A stretch of DNA of 37,712 nucleotides. Source: Chara braunii (lineage: Eukaryota; Streptophyta; Charophyceae; Charales; Characeae). Numbering within the stretch: position 1 is the stretch's first letter; each line of letters begins with the position of its first letter. A model generated the notes under the pieces. That model was not told the DNA's origin and made no database searches. It saw only the letters and a list, made by a program, of their open reading frames with translations. The translations under genes were made by a program, and so were the position numbers. The DNA lies in assembly GCA_003427395.1 (NCBI GenBank), contig BFEA01000150.1, positions 1,064,752 to 1,102,463 on the forward strand, read 5' to 3'. Below are positions 31,420-37,712 of the stretch, piece after piece.

Positions 31420-34196
31420 GGGGGCGAAGAAGAAATTGGATGATACAAGGACCATCGCAACATGCGTCGGAACCACTGAGAGAGATGCGTCACATGTGTA
31501 GGATAGCGACGTTGGCGGGAGCGCATGTAGCAGGTCCACCCCTTAGCAAGGGTTGGTGGTGAATGCCCATGCGAAAGCATACGGCGAGTGAGTGTTGTTG
31601 CCGCAGCTCGAAAGTCCTGCCAATTGTTACAAATTTGTTCAAATCTGGTCAATTGCCCGGTGAACACACCAGCCGGTTGATGGGAAGGGATGTTGGAGGT
31701 CGCACTTGGATAACGAATGATAGGGAAGTCCCAAGCAGCCGCTTTATCAAAGACGCTCATGCGAAGCGAGCCATCGGAACGGGCCCGTAGATGCATACCT
31801 AAAAAGGTACAGGAGCCATTTGTAGTTGTAGTCTCCTTCCACTCGAGCCCATAGTGTTTTGGTGGAGGAGGTAATTGTCCCCATGAAAGAACATCATTAA
31901 TGAGGCGATAGGTGAAGGCATATTGTTGAGCAGTTTGAAGATCATGTTGACGAATGTCATCAACAAAGTGTGCTTCATCCCAATACAGCGTCAGATTAGA
32001 AATTTATGGGCCAGCATTCGTTCCCATTGGAACATCGATCATTTGTTTCCAAAGCGTGCCATCTCTCGTGTATAGAAGTGTGTTGTGTACAACAAAGCGA
32101 AGATGTTGGAGAATCTGAGAAACAAAAAGGGTATCCGGGCCTGACTCAGTTGTCCATTGGCCACAACTAGGTCCTCGAGTAACCATGTTGAGGGCAACGC
32201 AACGTGAATGCGTGCGAGCTTGCCGAAGGGCATAAGCATGAGCTCCATCAACAGTGTTTGCCACATTATTCAGAATGCGGTCATGAGGAAGGTTGGTGTA
32301 CATTGTGGTAAAATCAACAGTGAGAGGAGAGAGGCCACGAAGAGACGATGCAGTGTTTTTCAGGTCAATCGCCAGTTCATCGGCACTCTGAACAATCCAG
32401 CACCGTCGAACACCAACCTGTTGATAGAGCTCAGTGTCTTTCTCGTGAAGAGTAGAGATCACTCCAGTGTCTTTCTCGCGAAGAGTAGAGATCACTCCTT
32501 GCAAAGCAGAGATGAGATACGACGAAGTAGTCATTGTGGTATCCAAGGGTTTGTGAGGAGGCCGTTCATGAATGGTGCATATTGTTGGACGAGGGCGAGC
32601 ACGCGGGGGAACAACACTGTTATTTTGTGTTGTGACTCCAAGAATGCTGCGAAGAGCTGGAGGAGACTTGTGAGCTTTGAGTACATAGTAAAGGTAAGGT
32701 AGGGTATCAGTGTGGGTGTAACCCCAATGATGGTTCCACACTGCATGGTGGTCAAGGACATCAGCAACGGACTCTTGAGGACGAGTATAAGTGGGACTGT
32801 CCAAATGGGTAGAGAGATGAAATAGATACCAATTCTTGCAGCAAATTGCCAAATTGTGTGATGTTTTGTCCACGGGGACAATGGCAAAGTGTTGTTGAAG
32901 ATGGTGCAAGGAGGCATGTGTAGAACGTAGTGAACGTGGCTGGCTCACGTGATTGGAGAACGAAGATGCATTGGATTGACAATGCGCAAGGATTGCATAA
33001 CGCAAGTTGATCAGCTGTTGAGAAAGAGATGAGAAAGAAGCAGATCGAGAATATCCGGCCAACAACCTTTTGTAATTGGCAATGTACTCGTCTAGTCCAA
33101 TTGCCAGTGCCTGGAGCACATCGACAGTTTCCCCATTCAACTGATACTTGGAGCCTTCTTGAAGAAGTTTGCGAAGGCTATCATCGGAGATGATATTGTA
33201 GTCAACAAACACAATATGGTCATCCACAAGATCGGAACAATGTGGAAAGGCTCTGCGACATTCGCAATCAGAGGAGTTGGGTAAGGTCATGCCAAGAGTA
33301 ACACTCAAGGCCACTTCAGTGAAGTTACAAAACTGGACACGCGTGGGTGGCATCAGTTTGTCACATACTCGAACATGTGTGGCTGCTTGAGGATCGAGGT
33401 GCAATGCAACTACATCCAACAATTGTAACGCATGGCGCAGGTTTGTAGCACGAGCTACCTCATGCGCTTGTACGACCTTGATTTGGTCAGTAAATGGGTC
33501 ACGAGGTTGTTGTGTAACGTTGGCGGGTATGCTGCGATTTTCGGATAAGGCATTCGAGTTCTCGAATGTGGAGACATTATTGTAAAGCCATTGCAAAAGT
33601 CGTACCCGCCATGCTGGTGCTGCTTGCTCAATATCAGCCTTGACACGACACCAATTATCTGAAGCAACTTCAGTGAGAAGACGATGCAGTGAGGTACGAA
33701 TCATAAGTTGGGGACCTGGACGAAGATCAACAGCAAAGGACCTAACCAAAGGTGTCGGCAAGAGAGGTAAACAGTGAGGAGTTGTTGGCAAGGGAGGCAA
33801 ACAGTGAGCGGGTGTAGATAAAAGGGGTGCAGCATAAGAGTCAACAGGTGTTGGTAAAAGGGGTGCTATGTGAGAAGGATCAACCGGTGCCGGAACAGAT
33901 GGAGCAGCAATAGATGTGGCAGGGAGGGAAACAGAAGGAGCTGAGGCATGAGGAGGTAGAGGGGGCTGAGGAGCAAAAGGACGAGGGCCCATTTGTATCC
34001 AAGGATGAGGGCGGAAGTGTCGCCGTGGAGCTGGCAGTCTAGCCATTGGAAGGACTGCATTGAAACCAATCGGGTGAAGAGTTCGAAGTTTACGAACGCA
34101 GAAACCCTCGCGGGGTGCAGCAGCCCGCCCAAAGAGGGCATGATCAACAAGACCTTCAGACGTATGATAAAGGGTAGGATCGATGCATGCCAAGGG
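31420..34196 (-). pseudogene. Penelope-like reverse transcriptase with CxC motif
   Basis: After Pro-rich tandem repeats (about 33720-33960), CEC at 33258-33266 lies in SSDCECRRAFPHCSDL, the CxC segment typical of this clade. RT blocks follow: ARPRPTICTIHERPPHKPLD, motif A LTVDFTTMYTNLPHDR (Asp at about 32313), motif B VPMGTNAGP, then TAA at 32004, ISNLTLYWDE and motif C HFVDDI (31956-31967; both Asp present), then CTFLGMHL and a thumb-like block IIRYPSATSNIPSHQPAGVF. The catalytic residues look intact; only the TAA (likely a Leu codon once) stops translation within the domain. An in-frame 33-bp duplication lies at 32433-32498. Confidence 0.88.
32433..32498 (-). repeat. In-frame 33-bp tandem duplication in the Penelope RT
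   Basis: Units 32433-32465 and 32466-32498 differ at one base and encode GVISTL(R/H)EKDT twice. Being 11 codons long, it keeps the frame. It falls between the RT fingers and motif A. Confidence 0.93.
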
Positions 34197-34721
34197 TCAA
34201 GCAGCAAACTTGAATGCTGGTTGCCCACACATTGCACGGTAGACATGGCGATGGCGAAAGCCAGCAGAAGAGCGCCGTGTATGCCAATGCTCTTGCAACT
34301 ATTGATGTGCAGAACGCATCGTCTGTCCAACATAAAAACGACCAGAAGGTAAATGAACAATTGCATAAATCACTCCTCGAACAGTGAGGGGGTCCATACC
34401 GAGTTCAAGGGGTGGTTGATCACCACCGCGCAACTGCAACTCAAATCGCTCTGCCTGCACAACACTATTAAGGAGACAGAGTTGTTTCTTGCATCAACCT
34501 CTTGCAGAATACAAGTTAGTATTCCACTCCAGGTGTGCACGCCAATCTACATGATGAGTGACAGATGCCTGGCGGTTTGACATGTGAGCATGAGCAAACG
34601 GAACATAGTGTCCAAGAGGAAAGCTTGGTATAACACCTGCCATGCCAGCGGCAGGAAATCTCCTGAGAGGGGTGGGAAGTATCGGGGTAGCCCCTTGATT
34701 ATTCCTTAGTTGTAGATTCAT
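34197..34721 (-). pseudogene. GIY-YIG endonuclease domain of the Penelope-like element
   Basis: The frame starts with Met at 34721, passes TGA at 34494, and then gives RGDQPPLELGMDPLTV followed by GVIYAIVHLPSGRFYVGQT (34320-34376), with the GIY and YVG blocks about 10 residues apart as in GIY-YIG nucleases. TAG (34299) and LQEHWHTRRSSAGFR follow, then FAA, TGA (34197) and PLACIDPTLYHTSEGLVDHALF. The nuclease nicks target DNA to prime reverse transcription. The stops at 34494 and 34197 are CGA-to-TGA-like and the one at 34299 CAG-to-TAG-like. Confidence 0.8.
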
Positions 34722-35403
34722 TGTTGATGGTTATGGAACAATTATTTTTCGGTTTTTCAATTTTCCAATGCAAAGAAATGGAGGTGAGGGCACAAGGTGA
34801 AAGGACTTCAAGCCCGACGGCTCAAGCCGGGATCCTGCCGTCGTCCTTTTTGTCTGCTGTTCACTGCCAGCAGCATTGTCAAAGAGGGCGCTCGGTTTGA
34901 ATGCAAAATTGCATCTCCCAATGAATGTGCTCACACCAGCAATGCCAGGAGCCTTGCACTGACAGACCAACAATGCCTACATAAAAAGATGTCACCAAGC
35001 AGTTGACACATGCATAAAACAGAGTAGAAGGATTATCTCAAAGAACATGGAACAAGAGGTGAGTGGGCATGGTGGCAGCCGCCCGGGTGTGGCCAACCTT
35101 AGGCGGGCCGTAACTATACCCACTGCACGGGAAAGGGGTACAACCCGTGCCCTTGAAATGACCACCATCACAATCACATCGTGCACGAAAGGAAAAAGAA
35201 TACATAACAGTTGTTCACAACGAATAGACAAAACAGATTGTACACAAGGAATGTACATGTAAGGGATGTACAACAGGAATGTACATAGTTACGATACCAA
35301 GCTTACCTGAAAGGATGAAGAGCCAAGCAAAACATCCGTAACAACATCTGTCATAAAAAAAAGTGAAGTAGCTGAGTTTATCACGAAACCAGTATATATA
35401 TAT
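34722..35403. other. 5' flank of the Penelope-like ORF
   Basis: No gene is visible. By position this should hold the element's 5' untranslated region or pseudo-LTR on the minus strand. 35210-35290 has repeated ACAGGAATGTACAT / AAGGAATGTACAT segments. Confidence 0.5.
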
Positions 35404-35450
35404 AGCCTCCTGATGAGTCGGTGAAACTCCGACGAAACAGTTTGTCACAG
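35404..35450 (+). ncRNA. Hammerhead-ribozyme-like motif
   Basis: The core is CTGATGA (35410-35416), stem II GTCGG/CCGAC (35417-35421 with 35429-35433, loop TGAAACT), GAAA (35434-35437), and a short stem III ACA/TGT (35437-35439 with 35443-35445, loop GTT). The cleavage triplet GTC ends at 35446. All invariant core bases of a hammerhead are present. The weak point is stem I: the bases before the core (AGCCTC) do not pair with those after the triplet (ACAGCC), so self-cleavage is doubtful or needs partner sequence. Short-stem-III hammerheads are known from Penelope-like elements and retrozymes. Confidence 0.55.
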
Positions 35451-35535
35451 CCCCGCGTTTGTTGTCCTCTTCTCTCTCTCTGCCTACGGTTTACCGGGCA
35501 GTTCTATTTGTGACGATATATATATATTTATATAG
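35404..35535 (+). repeat. Inverted copy of 21396-21527
   Basis: From AGCCTCCTG through the hammerhead-like core, GTTTGTTGTCCTCTTCTC, CTGCCTACGGTTTACCGGG and GTTCTATTTG to ACGATATATATAT, this is nearly identical to the reverse complement of 21396-21527. The two copies lie about 13.9 kb apart, pointing in opposite directions. Confidence 0.92.
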
Positions 35536-36045
35536 GTCATGTTCAGTACGTTCTAACAGAAGGGGCCGGGCGGACATTTGGCCCAGTTGTCGGGTCTTAC
35601 AACTCGGACAGTCAGGGGGATCCCGGACATTGTCCCTGGTAACATAGAAGAGAACTGACAATGATCCCTACATTCATAGAATTGCTAGCGTGAGAATTGG
35701 CCGATCTGGGCCACCCGCGGTCCTACCGGCCTGATGGTCCGGATTTTCACACAATCTTAAGGCTTTAAGACTTTAAGATGGCGCGACGATCCAGGTTGTC
35801 CGGCAGGGCAGACGGCCTGGATGGTCGCACAATATTAAAGTCTTAAGATCGCGGGAGGATCTGAGCCATCGGCCCGGTAGGCCCGTGGGCGGCCTGGGTC
35901 GTCGCGCCTATTGAAAAGAGGGCCCGTCGCAAAAGAACTGCCCCGCACTTGCGGACCATTGGCCTATTGCATGGCGGGCGGCGCTATGGCCCTGCTCGTG
36001 TCAAACGGCCCGTGACTTCACGCCCCCGCTAGAGTCCAACGGCCC
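35536..36045. other. Unassigned GC-rich DNA with short repeats
   Basis: No gene is visible. ACGGCCCGTGACTTC occurs at about 36005 and 36039, and CTTTAAGA/TTAAGGCTTTAAGACTTTAAGAT repeats lie near 35757-35780 and 35836-35850. Confidence 0.55.
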
Positions 36046-36089
36046 GTGACTTCGTGTGTGCTGTGTTGCAAGGCTGTGCTTGAAGGCCC

Positions 36090-36285
36090 CTCCGAGGTGA
36101 CTCCGTCTCCGCCCACCTCCCCTCTGCCTCCCCTGCCATCTCCTCTCTGCCTTTCCTCCCCCGCTTCCACCACTTCTCCTCCGCCTCCGTCACCTCCTGT
36201 CCGCTTCCTCCCACCATCTCCTCCCACCATCTCCTCCCGCCATCTCCTCCCGCCAACTCCTCTCCACTTCCGCCTCCCTATCCCC

Positions 36286-36317
<32 letters not shown>

Positions 36318-36800
36318 CCCGCGGCTTGCGCCACCGCCTTTGGTCTCCGCCCCCTTCCCATTCCTCCTCTGCCCACCTCTGCCCACCTCCCCGCCGTCTC
36401 GACCCCCCCCCCGCCCCCCCCGCCATCTCCTCTCTCTCTTTCCTCCCCTGCCTCCGCCACTTCTCCTCCGTCTCTACCACCTCCCGCCATCTCCTCCCGA
36501 CCTCCTATCCGCCTCTGCTTGCCTCTCCTCGGCCCGCTACCTCCGCCCACCTCCGCAAGGCCCCCGCCCGGTACCTCCGCCCACCTCCCCTCGGCCTCCG
36601 CTCGCTGCCTCCACCCACGTCCGGTCGGCCTTCGCCCACTCTCCTCTCCGCCTCCTCCCGCCATCTTCTCTCCGCCTCGGCCACTTCTCCTCTGCCCACC
36701 TCCCCTCGACTGGCTGCCCACCCCCCGTCCAACTCCTATTGTACCTCCGCCCACCTCCGCTCAGCCTCCACCCGCTCCACCCGCTATCTTCTCTCCGCAC
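36090..36800. repeat. Pyrimidine-rich minisatellite (CGCCCACCTCC-type)
   Basis: About 0.7 kb with strong C/T bias on the + strand and irregular repeats of CTCCGCCCACCTCC, CCATCTCCTC and CCACTTCTCCTC. Both strands are open for long distances in several frames only because of this composition. A (GT)n(GA)n run lies at 36286-36317. Confidence 0.88.
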
Positions 36801-36842
36801 GGGAAGGACAATTCCTTGGAGGGAGGGAAGGGTGGGGGGAAG

Positions 36843-37020
36843 GGGGAGAGAGAGAGAGAGAGGGTGATCTGTTGTCATTTTTTTCTTTTGTCTTCCCCCT
36901 CCATACATTGTGTGTGTGTGTGTATGAGAGAGAGAGAGAGAGAGGGTGATCTGTTTTCGTTTTTTCCTTTTTCGTCCCCCTCCATACATTCAGAGAGAGA
37001 GAGAGAGAGAAGGGGGGGGA
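36843..37020. repeat. GA/GT microsatellites within an ~84-bp tandem repeat
   Basis: GA tracts at 36846-36861, 36926-36944 and 36992-37010 alternate with a TCCCCCTCCATACATT-type unit. The block GAGAGGGTGATCTGTT occurs at about 36857 and 36940. Confidence 0.85.
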
Positions 37021-37192
37021 GGGGGGTAGCGATGGAGGGGGAGAAGGACGAGGAAGAGGAGGGGGAGGGCGACGATGAGGAAGTGGAAGAGAAACACGAG
37101 GATGACGAGGACGGCGAGGATCAAGCAGCCTATGTTGCTATTACTTGCTAAGCATGCCTGGCAAGGAAAGAGGGGGGGGGGGAGGGTGGGGG
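37021..37192 (+). other. Acidic-repeat segment left of the first adapter
   Basis: GA-rich sequence with GAGGACGGCGAGGATCAAGC followed by AGCCTATGTTGCTATTACTT. Near-identical sequence reappears twice between the first and second adapters, as expected if the pieces are mate-pair reads from the same locus. Confidence 0.7.
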
Positions 37193-37230
37193 CTGTCTCT
37201 TATACACATCTAGATGTGTATAAGAGACAG
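37193..37230. other. Nextera mate-pair junction adapter (copy 1)
   Basis: The 19-bp Tn5 mosaic end CTGTCTCTTATACACATCT is followed directly by its reverse complement, giving the 38-bp palindrome used to circularise Nextera mate-pair fragments. It is not genomic sequence. Its translation gives the known contaminant peptide SYTHLDVYKRQ. Confidence 0.98.
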
Positions 37231-37343
37231 GGACAAGGACGGCGAGGATCAAGCAGCCTATGCTGCTATTAAGAGGAACACGAGGATGACGAGGACGGCG
37301 AGGATCAAGCAGCCTATGCTGCTATTACTTGCTAAGCATGCCC
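37231..37343 (+). other. Adapter-bounded fragment 1
   Basis: It holds two copies of the GAGGACGGCGAGGATCAAGC block separated by AAGAGGAACACGAGG, and matches the sequence left of adapter 1 (about 37085-37160). Its position in the genome relative to its neighbours is not trustworthy. Confidence 0.85.
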
Positions 37344-37381
37344 CTGTCTCTTATACACATCTAGATGTGTATAAGAGACAG
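37344..37381. other. Nextera mate-pair junction adapter (copy 2)
   Basis: The same 38-bp double mosaic end as at 37193-37230, without mismatch. Confidence 0.98.
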
Positions 37382-37510
37382 ATACAAGGACCATCGCAGC
37401 CTGAGAGAGATGCGTCACATGTGTAGGATAGCGACGTTGGCGGGAGCGCATGTAGCAGGTCCACCCCTTAGCAAGGGTTGGTGGGGAATGCCCATGCGAA
37501 AGCATACGAC
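37382..37510 (+). other. Adapter-bounded fragment 2, copy of 31442-31573
   Basis: It is nearly identical to the antisense of the Penelope RT thumb region (GAGAGATGCGTCACATGTGT, GTAGCAGGTCCACCCC), with an 18-bp or similar deletion after ACCATCGCA and one T/G difference. It comes from an allele or second copy of the element, not a true neighbour. Confidence 0.9.
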
Positions 37511-37548
37511 CTGTCTCTTATACACATCTAGATGTGTATAAGAGACAG
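37511..37548. other. Nextera mate-pair junction adapter (copy 3)
   Basis: The same 38-bp double mosaic end. Confidence 0.98.
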
Positions 37549-37712
37549 CTGCAGCAGTGGAAACGACAAAAGTAGACACTGCAGCAGTGAAAACTGCAGG
37601 AGTGGGGACTCCAACAGTGGAAACTGCAGGAGTGGAGACTGCAGGAGTGGAAATTGCGGTAGCAGCAGATGAGTAAGCATGGGCAGGACAAGAGCATCGT
37701 GGGGGCGAAGAA
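37549..37712 (+). other. Adapter-bounded fragment 3, copy of about 31273-31431
   Basis: It contains the 15-bp minisatellite and the following GCAGCAGATGAGTAAGCATG, diverged by several bases from 31273-31431. It maps left of fragment 2 in the reference element although it lies right of it here, which is the order expected at a mate-pair circle junction. Confidence 0.9.

Larger units (their letters stand above)
30543..34721 (-). mobile_element. Penelope-like element with N-terminal GIY-YIG (Chlamys/Naiad type)
   Basis: One minus-strand frame of about 1390 codons runs from 34721 to the stop at 30543-30545. It is broken by only four nonsense codons: TGA 34494-34496, TAG 34299-34301, TGA 34197-34199 and TAA 32004-32006; I find no frameshift through RT. 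Domain order is GIY-YIG endonuclease, Pro-rich repeats, CxC motif, reverse transcriptase, thumb, pentapeptide repeats. This permuted order (endonuclease before RT, joined by a CxC segment) is the hallmark of the N-terminal-endonuclease Penelope clade described from green algae, spike mosses, slime moulds and many invertebrates. The element's true ends are not identified. Confidence 0.85.

Noticed and set aside
34194-34500. TGA codons in the Penelope-like ORF as possible selenocysteine codons, as in some Naiad elements
   Set aside because: TAG and TAA also interrupt the same frame and the TGA positions fit decayed Arg codons. No SECIS-like element was recognised, so nonsense mutation is simpler.
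36046-36949. Long overlapping open frames on both strands, Pro/Ser/Leu-rich or Gly/Glu/Arg-rich
   Set aside because: They are a by-product of the C/T-rich minisatellite, which rarely forms stops in any frame. There are no domains and all frames are equally open.
37075-37426. Small ORFs containing VSYTHLDVYKRQ or MCIRDR
   Set aside because: These peptides are translations of the Nextera junction adapter, a known database contaminant.

Overview
This window is eukaryotic intergenic DNA made almost entirely of decayed transposable elements and structured non-coding repeats. No host gene, rRNA or tRNA is recognisable. Plant-type features (initiator-Met-tRNA primer binding sites, chromodomain Ty3/gypsy elements, a Penelope-like element of the N-terminal-endonuclease type known from green algae and spike mosses) suggest a green-lineage genome. 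A charophyte alga such as Chara would fit, but this is inference and not proven by the sequence. The window comes from a scaffold with one 345-N gap, and its last 520 bases hold three uncut Nextera mate-pair junction adapters, so the right end is an assembly chimera.

Layout, left to right. 1-666: compound microsatellite and unassigned DNA. 667-9641: a complete but dead Ty3/gypsy element (gypsy-1) on the + strand, with unequal LTRs, a PBS, gag, protease, RT, RNase H, integrase, chromodomain and polypurine tract. 9740-12770: non-coding repeat A, with a ~123-bp tandem array followed by a series of stem-loops. 14466-18676: a second, 5'-truncated gypsy (gypsy-2) whose pol is split by a ~526-bp non-autonomous element with terminal inverted repeats. 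21150-22340: inverted-repeat arms around the N gap, including a degenerate hammerhead-ribozyme-like motif. 22437-22967: a minus-strand Cys/His-rich (RING-like) ORF. 23590-27306: repeat B, a diverged second copy of repeat A with a clearer set of stem-loops whose paired arms change together while the loop stays constant; it ends at a minus-strand PBS-like site. 29808-34721 (minus): a Penelope-like element with N-terminal GIY-YIG, a CxC motif and a C-terminal RT, read in one frame through four stop codons, followed by a pentapeptide minisatellite, a low-complexity linker and a degraded Josephin-like cysteine-protease domain. 35404-35535: a second, better hammerhead-like copy in inverted orientation to the one at 21.5 kb. 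36-37.2 kb: pyrimidine-rich minisatellite. 37193-37712: adapter-joined pieces, two of which are copies of the Penelope-like element's 3' coding region.

No operon-like logic applies. Within each retroelement the domains follow the family order, and every pol reading frame is broken. The most interesting material is the A/B stem-loop family, the permuted Penelope-like element with a possible downstream Josephin domain, and the paired hammerhead-like motifs. Much of the right end must be read with the adapter artefacts in mind.
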